This document shows, in pieces, positions 22,762 to 29,569 of a stretch of DNA of 49,316 nt. Position 1 is the stretch's first letter; each line of letters opens with the position of its first letter. Made by a program: the position numbers and the translations under genes. Origin of the DNA: Thermoanaerobaculia bacterium (lineage in GTDB: Bacteria; Acidobacteriota; Thermoanaerobaculia; Thermoanaerobaculales; Sulfomarinibacteraceae). The DNA lies in NCBI GenBank assembly GCA_027061805.1, contig JAMOWA010000045.1, forward strand, positions 1-49,316, read 5' to 3'. Under the pieces are notes generated by a model. That model ran no database searches, was not told the DNA's origin, and was given only the letters and a program-made list of their open reading frames with translations.

Positions 22762-23055
22762 CTACTTCTCGACGCGCTCGCGGAGCGTCTTCCCGGCCTT
22801 GAAGTACACGTAGTGCCGCTTCGGGATCACGATGGTCTCCCCCGTGGCGGGGTTGCGGCCCTTGCGCTCGCCTCGCTGGCGGGTGGCGAAGGTCCCGAAG
22901 CCGGGGATGGTCACCTTGCGGCCGGCATCCAGCTCCGTGGCGATGATGCCCTTGCCAGGTTGCGCGGAGAAGATCACATCGAGAACCTCCGCCGCCTTGC
23001 CCTGGCTCAGACCGGTCTTCTTCGCGAGCTTCACGGCCATCTCGGTCTTGTTCAT
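22762..23055 (-). CDS. hup: HU-family DNA-binding protein
   Basis: 97 residues. It starts MNKTEMAVKLAKKTGLSQGKAAEVLDVIF, has the usual GRKVTIPGFGTFATRQR saddle, and the DNA-binding arm RKGRNPATGETIVIPKRHYVYFKAGKTLRERV with the conserved NPxTG and the Pro at the arm tip. It is a nucleoid-structuring protein. AAAGGAGGAAGG precedes the ATG at 23055, and a near-consensus promoter lies upstream. The gene is divergent from fabL. Confidence 0.95.
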   Translation of the reverse strand: MNKTEMAVKLAKKTGLSQGKAAEVLDVIFSAQPGKGIIATELDAGRKVTIPGFGTFATRQRGERKGRNPATGETIVIPKRHYVYFKAGKTLRERVEK

Positions 23056-23092
23056 ACCTTCCTCCTTTAGGTGGTTTCGAACGTGCCATTGT

Positions 23093-23122
23093 ATTATCAA
23101 GCGGCTTTTCCATCGCTGTCAA
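23093..23122 (-). promoter_or_regulatory. Strong promoter of the HU gene
   Basis: On the minus strand: TTGACA (23122-23117), 18-bp spacer, GATAAT (23098-23093). It is the best sigma-70-type match in the window and fits high HU expression. Confidence 0.75.
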
Positions 23123-23140
23123 GGTTTTTCCCCGGAGAGA

Positions 23141-23169
23141 TTGTGCGGGGCGCCACGAAACGCTAGGCT
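23141..23169 (+). promoter_or_regulatory. Promoter of fabL
   Basis: TTGTGC (23141-23146), 17-bp spacer, TAGGCT (23164-23169), 20 bp before the fabL ATG. Confidence 0.5.
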
Positions 23170-23189
23170 TGGGCGCGCAGGAGGTGAGG

Positions 23190-23948
23190 ATGGATCTCAG
23201 GCTTCGTGGAAGGAAGGCCCTGGTCACGGGATCGTCGCGGGGGATCGGACGGGCCATCGCCCTGTCCCTGGCGGACTTCAAGGTGGACGTGGCCATCAAC
23301 TATCTTCGTCATCGTGAGCGGGCCGAGGAGACAGCCCGGGAGATCGAGGCCAGGGGGGCCCGGGCACTGGTTCTCAAGGGCAACGTGGCCCGTCCCGAAC
23401 ACGTCCACCGGATGTTCGAGACCATCGCCGCGGAGTGGGGAGAGCTGGACATCCTCGTGTCCAACGCTGCCTCGGGTGTGCTGCGGCCCGCCACCGAGCT
23501 CAGCCTCCACCACTTCCACTGGACGATGGACATCAACGCCGCGGCGCTCCTGCCCCTGATCCAGGAGATGGTCCGGCTCCCCTCGAAGGAGGAGAAGGTC
23601 GTGGTGGCCGTCTCCTCGCTGGGAGCGATCCGCGCCATCCCCAACTACACGGCGGTGGGCGCCTCCAAGGCCGCCCTGGAGTCCATGGTGCGCCACCTGG
23701 CGCTGGAGCTGGCCCCGAATGGGGTCCGGGTGAACGCTGTCTCCGCCGGCACCGTGGACACCGACGCCCTCACCCATTTCCCCAACCGGGAGGACATCCT
23801 GGAGACGGCACGGAATCGAACGCCGGCCGGACGGCTCCTGGATCCCCAGGACGTGGCCAACGTGGTGATCTTCCTCTGCACGGAGTTCGCCTCCATGATC
23901 CACGGCCAGACCCTGGTGGTGGACGGGGGGTACTCCATCAGGGGGTAG
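23190..23948 (+). CDS. fabL: Enoyl-[acyl-carrier-protein] reductase, FabL type
   Basis: 252-residue short-chain dehydrogenase. The NADPH-binding loop is ALVTGSSRGIGRAIA. The active-site region is VSSLGAIRAIPNYTAVGASKAALE, with Tyr and Lys separated by six residues as in enoyl reductases, not the Tyr-x3-Lys of ordinary SDRs. RVNAVSAGTVDTDALTHFPNREDIL and MIHGQTLVVDGGYSI closely follow the pattern of Bacillus FabL. It would reduce enoyl-ACP in fatty-acid elongation. AGGAGG precedes the ATG at 23190; the frame's earlier start at 23169 overlaps the -10 box. Confidence 0.85.
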   Translation: MDLRLRGRKALVTGSSRGIGRAIALSLADFKVDVAINYLRHRERAEETAREIEARGARALVLKGNVARPEHVHRMFETIAAEWGELDILVSNAASGVLRPATELSLHHFHWTMDINAAALLPLIQEMVRLPSKEEKVVVAVSSLGAIRAIPNYTAVGASKAALESMVRHLALELAPNGVRVNAVSAGTVDTDALTHFPNREDILETARNRTPAGRLLDPQDVANVVIFLCTEFASMIHGQTLVVDGGYSIRG

Positions 23949-23968
23949 GGCCGCCCGCCCCGGGCGGG

Positions 23969-24005
23969 AGCGGAGGAGCAGAGGAGCAGGGGCGAGGGGG
24001 CGAGC
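23969..24005. repeat. 8-bp-period repeat after fabL
   Basis: Octamers GAGCGGAG, GAGCAGAG, GAGCAGGG, GCGAGGGG, GCGAG follow each other. Just before them CCCGCCCCGGGCGGG could fold as a weak hairpin without a T-run. Confidence 0.55.
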
Positions 24006-24280
24006 CGCCCGCCCGGGGGTGAAGGGTGGAGAGCCTCCCCCGGGTGCGACGGCCGCCCCACCGTCCCGTGCGATGCCCGGCCGCCGTTCCCTGCCGCTCC
24101 CGCCGCCGCAACCGTCCACCGTCCACCGTCCCCGCCTGTCGGCGACGGTCCACTCCACGGAGAAGGGCGCGCCGAGCGACGTGTGCCGTGTGGGCGGGGA
24201 GACGGTGGCGGACATTGCGATGCGTCTGGGCCTTGCGAAGCGGATGCTGGGCCGGTGGTTACGGCGGGAGCGGGTAGAGG

Positions 24281-24486
24281 CGGCGGAGCGGATGCTGCGG
24301 GGCGTGTTGGTGGGACGGAAGAACCATCACGGATCGAGATCGAGGCGAGGCACCGAGGTGGCGGCGCTCTACTACACCCTGCTCGGGACCGCCAGACTCG
24401 GCGGGGTGGATCCGAGGACCTGCCTCCGGGAGGCTGCCGTCCGGGCCATCACGGAACCCTGAACCGTGATCCTCCCCAAGGACCTG
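24281..24486 (+). pseudogene. Remnant of an IS66-family transposase C-terminus
   Basis: The conceptual peptide has GRKNHHGSRSRRGTEVAAL, then YYTLLGTARLGGVDP, then CLREAAVRAITEP. This is the C-terminal signature of IS66 transposases. An in-frame TGA (24460) interrupts it where the family has Gly, and TVILPKDL, the usual IS66 tail, continues in the same frame afterwards. Nothing of the catalytic DDE core or of the accessory IS66 genes is present, and I see no terminal inverted repeats. It is a decayed fragment. Sequence upstream (24019-24280) shows no recognisable continuation. Confidence 0.75.
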
Positions 24487-24547
24487 ACCTGCCAGGACCT
24501 GGATTTCAAGCACACAGCGTGTGCCAGGCGTCAGGACGGGGTCGGGC

Positions 24548-24650
24548 GAGGATGTACGCCGTGATCGTGACCGTGATCTTGTCCCCGATCTTGATCCTGT
24601 CCGTGCTCCTGACCCTGACCCCGACCCCGATCCTGACCTTGCCCCCGGCT
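24548..24650. repeat. Degenerate hexamer tandem repeat
   Basis: About 17 units of the type (C/T)TGATC, (C/G)TGACC, CCGATC, CCGACC in tandem. It is open in several frames and would encode alternating dipeptides, but there is no ribosome site. It lies between the IS66 remnant and hsp20. ATCCGTGGTTC (24678-24688) follows shortly after. Confidence 0.7.
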
Positions 24651-24755
24651 CCCTCCGAATCCCGCCAGTCCCCGGGATCCGTGGTTCATTTTTCCGGGTG
24701 GGTGGGGGCCGATGCCGCAGGAATCCACCTTGATCCAGGACTCTTGCAACAGGCT

Positions 24756-24780
24756 CACGTTTCACCGTTCACGTTTCACG
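24756..24780. repeat. Heptamer dispersed repeat CGTTTCA (one unit imperfect)
   Basis: ACGTTTCAC, CGTTCA, CGTTTCACG, followed by a GGGCGGGCGG run, as at the other copies. Confidence 0.7.
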
Positions 24781-24795
24781 ATCGGGCGGGCGGCC

Positions 24796-24821
24796 AAAAG
24801 AAAGGCCCCCGTGCGGGGGCC
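24796..24821 (-). terminator. Intrinsic terminator of hsp20
   Basis: On the minus strand GGCCCCCG-ca-CGGGGGCC is followed by TTTCTTTT. It lies 23 bp after the hsp20 stop. Confidence 0.9.
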
Positions 24822-24844
24822 ATCCCGATGATCCGGCGTCGAGC

Positions 24845-25309
24845 CTACGTGCTCTCCACCTGGATCTTGACCGGCTTGGGCTTCGCCTCCTCGCGCTTGG
24901 GCATGTGGAGGATCAGCAGGCCGTTCTTGTAGCGGGCCTCGATGTGCTCCGCATCCACGGTGCTGGGCAGCGCGAAGCTCCGTTCGAAGGTGCCGTAGAC
25001 GCGCTCCACACGGTGGTAGGACTCGCCCTCGGTGGCCTTCTCGAACTGGCGCTCGCCGCGGATGGTGAGCATTCCGTTCTCCACGGTCACCTCCACATCC
25101 TTGGGGTCCACGCCGGGGAGCTCCGCGGTCACCTGCAGGCCGTCACGGGTCTCCAGGATGTCCACCGCGGGGACCCAGGCACCGGCGAGGAAGTCCTCCT
25201 CGGCAGTTCGCCGGACCGGCCGTCCCCAGAGCTCGTCGAAGAGACGATTCATCCGGTCGGTGAGGGTTGCCACCTCGCGAATCGGTTCCCAACGTGCCAG
25301 CTGCGTCAT
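24845..25309 (-). CDS. Small heat shock protein, Hsp20 / alpha-crystallin family
   Basis: 154 residues. The alpha-crystallin domain (about residues 45-145) shows WVPAVDILETRDGLQVTAELPGVDPKDVEVTVENGMLTIRGER, then RVERVYGTFERSFALP and the signature YKNGLLILHMPKRE. The C-terminal tail carries the VKIQV motif for oligomer contacts. It is an ATP-independent holdase. Starts at GTG 25318, ATG 25315 and ATG 25309 are all in frame; 25309 is preferred because the AAAGGAGG site is 8 nt away. It is monocistronic with its own promoter, operator-like repeat and terminator. Confidence 0.93.
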   Translation of the reverse strand: MTQLARWEPIREVATLTDRMNRLFDELWGRPVRRTAEEDFLAGAWVPAVDILETRDGLQVTAELPGVDPKDVEVTVENGMLTIRGERQFEKATEGESYHRVERVYGTFERSFALPSTVDAEHIEARYKNGLLILHMPKREEAKPKPVKIQVEST

Positions 25310-25338
25310 CGCCATCACCTCCTTTCTTCATCTCTTCC

Positions 25339-25374
25339 GTTCCAGAATATGGAACCTGAGCCCATTAGTGTCAA
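25339..25374 (-). promoter_or_regulatory. hsp20 promoter with overlapping inverted repeat
   Basis: Minus strand: TTGACA (25374-25369), 17-bp spacer, CATATT (25351-25346). The text CTTGACA ... CCATATT also loosely fits a heat-shock sigma promoter. The perfect inverted repeat GTTCCA-gaata-TGGAAC (25339-25355) overlaps the -10 and is a good operator candidate. Confidence 0.6.
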
Positions 25375-25463
25375 GTCCTGGCTCTCGGAGATTCAGGATC
25401 TGATTGCGTGGAAGTCGGATCATTTCGGCTGGAGGAGCGGACGGGGTGCTCTACAATGCGCCC

Positions 25464-25625
25464 ATGGAACCCCGATCTCTGGCCGTCACCTTCGACGCCG
25501 ACACGCTGCTGGCCGCCGACCCCCCGCCCGAGGCGCTCTACGCCGCCACGCTCAGCCGGCATGGCACGCCGGTCATGCCGGACCTCGCCGCCATCCCCGC
25601 CCTCCTGGGGCTGGAGGGCCCGTGA
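25464..25625 (+). CDS. Possible small leaderless ORF upstream of manC
   Basis: 53 residues, MEPRSLAVTFDADTLLAADP..., no recognised family. A TACAAT box (25452-25457) ends 6 bp before the ATG, so a leaderless transcript starting at the ATG is plausible. It ends 31 bp before the manC start. It may be a genuine small protein or simply the 5' part of the manC transcript. Confidence 0.4.
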   Translation: MEPRSLAVTFDADTLLAADPPPEALYAATLSRHGTPVMPDLAAIPALLGLEGP

Positions 25626-25656
25626 GCGCCCGGTGGAGGCCCGGAGGGAGGACGTG

Positions 25657-26730
25657 ATGCTCCATGCGGTGATCATGGCGGGGGGCGCGGGCACCCGGTT
25701 CTGGCCGGCCTCCCGGCGCGACCGTCCCAAGCAGTTCCTGGAGCTGGCCGGCACCGGGCCGCTGCTCCGGGCCACCTTCGACCGCGTGGTCCCGCTGGTG
25801 GGGGCCGCGAGAACGTGGGTGGTCACCTCCCGGTCCATGGTGGCCCGGACGCGGGAGCTCCTGCCGGAGCTGCCGGGGGAGAACGTCCTGGGCGAGCCTG
25901 CGGGCCGGGACACGGCCGCGTGCGCCGGGTGGGCCGCGGCGGTCCTCGGTGCCCGGGATTCCGGGGCCGTGTGCCTCCTGCTGCCGGCGGACCACGTGGT
26001 GGGCGACGAGGAGGCCTTCCGCCGGGCCCTGGCGGCCGGGGGCGCCCACGTCTCCGGCGAGGGGGGGCTCCTCACCTTCGGGATCCGGCCCACCCGGCCC
26101 GAGACGGGCTTCGGCTACCTGAAGCTGGGCCCCCGGGAGGCCACCGTGGACGGCCTCGCCGTGCACCGGCTGGAACGCTTCGTGGAGAAGCCGGAACCGG
26201 ACCGCGCGCGGCGCTACGTGGAGGGTGGAGACTTCCTCTGGAACTCCGGGATGTTCGCCTGGCGGACGGCCGACCTCCTGGAGGAGATCCGGCGGCAGCT
26301 GCCGCGGCTGGCCGAGGGACTGGACCGGATCGCCGCCGCGGCCGGGACGGCCCGGGAGGCGGAGGTGCTCGACGAGGTCTACCCCACTCTGCCGCGCACC
26401 TCCGTGGACCACGGCATCATGGAGGGCGCCCGCAGGACCTGGACGATCCCCGTGGACTTCCCCTGGTCCGACGTGGGATCGTGGCCCGCGCTCGGCGAGG
26501 TGCTCGACGCGGATCCGGCGGGGAACGTGCGCCGTGGCCGGGTCCTGGCCGAGGACACCACCGGGAGCATCCTGGTGGGCGAGGGCCCCGTGGTGGTCAC
26601 CGTGGGCCTCGAGGGTTACGTGGTGGTGGCCACCCCCGACGCCGTCCTGGTGGTTCCCGCGGACCGGGCCCAGGAGGTGAAGGGGCTCGTGGGACGCCTT
26701 GCCGATCTCGGCTGGGACGACGTGCTCTGA
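25657..26730 (+). CDS. manC: Mannose-1-phosphate guanylyltransferase
   Basis: 357 residues, guanylyltransferase domain only, without the C-terminal isomerase found in bifunctional enzymes. The N-terminal pyrophosphorylase signature is MAGGAGTRFWPASRRDRPKQFL. CLLLPADHVV holds the metal-binding Asp, and RPETGFGYL and RFVEKPEPDRARRYVEGGDFLWNSGMFAWR follow, then SVDHGIMEGA and DFPWSDVGSW. It makes GDP-mannose from mannose-1-phosphate and GTP for surface polysaccharide. GGAGGGAGGA precedes the ATG. The ROK sugar kinase gene follows on the same strand. Confidence 0.9.
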   Translation: MLHAVIMAGGAGTRFWPASRRDRPKQFLELAGTGPLLRATFDRVVPLVGAARTWVVTSRSMVARTRELLPELPGENVLGEPAGRDTAACAGWAAAVLGARDSGAVCLLLPADHVVGDEEAFRRALAAGGAHVSGEGGLLTFGIRPTRPETGFGYLKLGPREATVDGLAVHRLERFVEKPEPDRARRYVEGGDFLWNSGMFAWRTADLLEEIRRQLPRLAEGLDRIAAAAGTAREAEVLDEVYPTLPRTSVDHGIMEGARRTWTIPVDFPWSDVGSWPALGEVLDADPAGNVRRGRVLAEDTTGSILVGEGPVVVTVGLEGYVVVATPDAVLVVPADRAQEVKGLVGRLADLGWDDVL

Positions 26731-26782
26731 GGGGGCGGCCGGCGGGGCCCGGCCGATGGGGAAGGAGTGCTACCCTTCGGCC

Positions 26783-27679
26783 ATGGGCTGGAGCGCCGTG
26801 GGTGTGGACGTGGGAGGCACCAAGATCCGGGCGGCCCGGGTCGTGGACGGCCGGGTGGTGGGGGAGACCTTCCGGGCCACGCCGCCGGACGACCCCACCA
26901 TGGTGATGGGGGCCATCACCGATGCCGCTGCCGGTGTCCATGACGGCCGGTGCCCCATCGGTGTGGGCACGGCGGGCCAGGTGGACCGCCACCACGGTGT
27001 GGTGCTGACCTCGCCGAACCTGCCCGGGCGCAACGTCCCGCTGGGTGCCGCCCTGGAGGAGGCCTTCTCCGTCCCCGTGGTGGTGGACAACGACGTCCGG
27101 CTGGCCGCGGTGGGCGAGTGGCTCGCCCTGGGGGGAGAGCCGGGGGTCCTGGTGGCCCTGTACGTGGGGACGGGCGTGGGCGCCGGCGTGGTGCTGGGGG
27201 GACGGGTCCTGGCGGGGGTGAACAACCTGGCCACCGAGGCGGGCCACGCCACCTTCCGGTCGGGGGGCGAGCTCTGCGGCTGCGGCCGGAGGGGCTGCTT
27301 CGAGGCGTACGCGGGGGGCCGCCCGGTGGTGGAACGGCTGGCACGGCGGATCGGTTCCGGGCAGGAGGCTCCGGTCCACGTGGGGGGGGTCGTGGAGCTC
27401 GCGGAGCGGGGAGATCCCGCGGCCCGGGAGGTCTGGGAGGAGGCGGTGGAGGCGATCCGGACGCTGGCCTGGAACCTGGTTGTCCTGTACGATCCCGCCG
27501 CACTGGTGCTGGGAGGTGGCGTGGTCCGGGGGGTCCCGGAGCTCGCCGGCACGATCCGGGAGCACGTGGCCGCCCAGGTGTGGTCGGGGTTCCTCCAGCC
27601 CCGTGTGGTGGTGGGAAGCCCCGATGCGGCGGTGACCGGGGCGGCGTACACCGCCTGGAAGGAGCACGAGCGTGGATGA
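26783..27679 (+). CDS. ROK-family sugar kinase (glucokinase-like)
   Basis: 298 residues. The N-terminal phosphate loop is GVDVGGTKIRAARV. The ROK signature with its zinc-binding set is TEAGHATFRSGGELCGCGRRGCFEAYAGG, where His and three Cys (CxCGxxGCxE) coordinate zinc. VVDNDVRLAAVGEW holds the catalytic Asp. EAGH-type motifs are typical of glucose or mannose kinases, but substrate is not proven. There is no Shine-Dalgarno sequence. TGCTACCCT, an extended -10, ends 6 bp before the ATG, suggesting a leaderless transcript. It overlaps the next gene by 8 bp. Confidence 0.88.
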   Translation: MGWSAVGVDVGGTKIRAARVVDGRVVGETFRATPPDDPTMVMGAITDAAAGVHDGRCPIGVGTAGQVDRHHGVVLTSPNLPGRNVPLGAALEEAFSVPVVVDNDVRLAAVGEWLALGGEPGVLVALYVGTGVGAGVVLGGRVLAGVNNLATEAGHATFRSGGELCGCGRRGCFEAYAGGRPVVERLARRIGSGQEAPVHVGGVVELAERGDPAAREVWEEAVEAIRTLAWNLVVLYDPAALVLGGGVVRGVPELAGTIREHVAAQVWSGFLQPRVVVGSPDAAVTGAAYTAWKEHERG

Positions 27680-28559
27680 ACGGTGTCCGGAGTGCGGCGA
27701 GGCCCTCGGTGGATCGGGCCTGTGCCCGTCCTGCGGCTGGGATCCGGCCCTGGCCCACCGCAGGGCACGGCGGGTGCGCCCGGCGGCGGTGGCCGGGCGT
27801 GTGGTCCTGTGGGGCGGCCTGGCGGCGCTCCTGGCCCTGGCGGGGTGGCGGTGGATGCTCTTCGGGCCGGGCCCGGATCTCGAGACCACCCTGCGATGGC
27901 TCGTCCTGGGCGACGGGGGGCGCTCCGCCACCCTCGTGACGCTGCACCGCGCCAACGAGATCGCGGCGGCCGGGGCGCGCTGGGCCGTCCGGAACCTGGA
28001 GTCGCCCCCCTTCGAAGGGGAATGGGCGGAGGAGCTCGCTCCGTACTCCACCATGGCGGTCCGCGGATGGATCCCCCTCCTGTTCTCCGCGGCGGACGCC
28101 GAGCTCGCGCCGGAACCGGTGAAGGTCTTCTACGAGGTGCGGCCCACCGATGGGTGGGGACGCCCGTGGCGCGTCCGGACCAGGCGCCTCCCCCGGGGCT
28201 TCGATGCGGCGGCCGACCCGGAGGTGTCCGCCGACCTGGAGGCCGGGCTGAATGCGAACTTCTTCGCCGCGGGGCGCCCGGACTTCGAAGCCTTCGGGTA
28301 CCTCCGGCTCGAGCTGGTCTCCGCGGGGCCCGACGGACGCTCCGACACCGGTGACGACATCACCTTCGTCAGCTACATCCCCACCGACCTCACCTTCCGG
28401 GTGGGCGGCGACCGGGCGGCCATCCAGCGGCGCATGGAGGCGGCCTTCGTGACCGGGCGCCACCTCTTCCGCTTCACCGGGTCCCCGTGGGACCTCATCG
28501 ACGCCCGCCTCCTGGCGGAGCACCGGCTGGATACACTGCTCTTCTCCGGAGGCGCCTGA
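27672..28559 (+). CDS. Zinc-ribbon membrane protein with pseudopilin-like C-terminal region
   Basis: 295 residues from a GTG overlapping the ROK stop. Residues 5-22 form a short zinc ribbon (CPECGEALGGSGLCPSC). A single membrane helix follows at about 42-63 (VVLWGGLAALLALAGWRWMLF). The rest would be outside the cytoplasm. It includes PTDGWGRPWRVRTRR and LRLELVSAGPDGRSDTGDDITFVSY, a spacing like the DPWGxPYxY ... SxGxDGxxGTxDD region of major pseudopilins (GspG). It has no prepilin cleavage site, so it is not itself a pilin. The function is unknown. Operon context with the ROK kinase is given by the overlap. Confidence 0.7.
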   Translation: MDERCPECGEALGGSGLCPSCGWDPALAHRRARRVRPAAVAGRVVLWGGLAALLALAGWRWMLFGPGPDLETTLRWLVLGDGGRSATLVTLHRANEIAAAGARWAVRNLESPPFEGEWAEELAPYSTMAVRGWIPLLFSAADAELAPEPVKVFYEVRPTDGWGRPWRVRTRRLPRGFDAAADPEVSADLEAGLNANFFAAGRPDFEAFGYLRLELVSAGPDGRSDTGDDITFVSYIPTDLTFRVGGDRAAIQRRMEAAFVTGRHLFRFTGSPWDLIDARLLAEHRLDTLLFSGGA

Positions 28560-28590
28560 TGGGGGTCCCCTCCGAACCCAGGGAGATTCC

Positions 28591-28811
28591 ATGAACCGCA
28601 TTCCGTGTCTCGCGCTGACCCTCGCCACCGCCCCGTGCAGCCTCCTCCCCGCCCGGCCCGCTCCCGCCGGGGTGCCGGGGACGGCGCCGGGGGGACCCCC
28701 TCCCCTCAGGTCCGGGGCGTGGTCCTCTTCATCGGCGACGGCATGGGGATCGGCCGGCTGAGCACGGCCGTCTCGCTCGGACTGGCGCCGGGCGGCGGCC
28801 CCTCCCGCTAG
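28591..28811 (+). pseudogene. Truncated, frameshifted alkaline phosphatase remnant
   Basis: From 28591, after an AGGGAG site, an ORF encodes a signal peptide-like start (MNRIPCLALTLATAPCSLLPARPAPA). In another frame further on (28605 frame) the peptide VRGVVLFIGDGMGIGRLSTA matches the N-terminal metal site of PhoA-type alkaline phosphatases (LFIGDGMG, Asp for zinc). The two halves are out of frame and the remaining 400 or so residues are missing; the reading frame stops where the convergent tlyA begins. This is a dead fragment. A sequencing error cannot explain the missing body. Confidence 0.7.
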
Positions 28812-29569
28812 CGGGAGGCGGCCGGGTCCGGTTTCCTGAGGACCGCCAGCTCCTCGAGGTTGCCCTTCTGGCCACGGATGGGGGAGGGCACCACGCCCAC
28901 GAGCTCGAGGCCGAGCGCCGCCAGGCCCGAGACCGTGGCGTCGACGACCCGCCTCCGGACCGCCTCGTCGCGGACGATGCCCCCCTTGCCCACCTGGTCG
29001 CGCCCCGCCTCGAACTGCGGCTTGACCAGGCAGACCAGGTGGCCGCCCGGCAGGATGGCCGGCAGGATGGGCGGCACCACCAGGCGGAGCGAGATGAAGG
29101 ACACGTCCACCACGGCCAGGTGGACGGGGAAGGGCAGGTCCGCGGCCGCGAGGTGCCGGGCGTTGACGCCCTCCATCACCACCACGCGGGGGTCGTTCCG
29201 CAGCTTCCAGTCCAGCTGGCCGCGGCCCACGTCCAGGGCGACGACCCGCGCGGCACCCCGCTGGAGGAGCAGGTCGGTGAATCCCCCGGTGGAGGCCCCC
29301 ACGTCCAGGCAGTCCCACCCCGAGGGATCGAGGCCGAAGGTGTCCAGGGCGGCTTCCAGCTTGAGGGCCCCGCGCGAGACGTAGGGGTGGTCGGGGACGG
29401 CCACCTCCACGGGGAGCCCCGGGTCCACCGGTGTCCCGGCCTTGGTCACCACCCGTCCCGCCACGGTGACCCGGCCCGCCAGGATGAGCGCCTGGGCCCT
29501 GGCCCGTGACGGGGCCAGGCCCAGCTCCACCAGGCGGACGTCCAGGCGGGGGCGGTCCCTGCGGCTCAT
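28808..29569 (-). CDS. tlyA: TlyA-family rRNA 2'-O-methyltransferase (hemolysin A family)
   Basis: 253 residues. The S4 RNA-binding domain is at the N-terminus (RLDVRLVELGLAPSRARAQALILAGRVTV). The FtsJ-type methyltransferase domain starts at YVSRGALKLEAALDTFG and includes the SAM site DCLDVGASTGGFTDLLLQRGA, LAVVDVSFISLRLVVP, LVKPQFEAGRDQVGKGGIVRD and SPIRGQKGNLEELAVL. TlyA methylates cytidines of 16S and 23S rRNA in known cases. The start overlaps the stop of the giant membrane protein gene (ATGA), so the two are translationally coupled. The 3' end overlaps the phosphatase remnant by 4 bp. Confidence 0.92.
   Translation of the reverse strand: MSRRDRPRLDVRLVELGLAPSRARAQALILAGRVTVAGRVVTKAGTPVDPGLPVEVAVPDHPYVSRGALKLEAALDTFGLDPSGWDCLDVGASTGGFTDLLLQRGAARVVALDVGRGQLDWKLRNDPRVVVMEGVNARHLAAADLPFPVHLAVVDVSFISLRLVVPPILPAILPGGHLVCLVKPQFEAGRDQVGKGGIVRDEAVRRRVVDATVSGLAALGLELVGVVPSPIRGQKGNLEELAVLRKPDPAASR

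Noticed and set aside
24019-24280. N-terminal part of the 147-codon frame containing the IS66 remnant
   Set aside because: Only the C-terminal part resembles IS66. The first part is Pro/Arg-rich intergenic sequence without a ribosome site.
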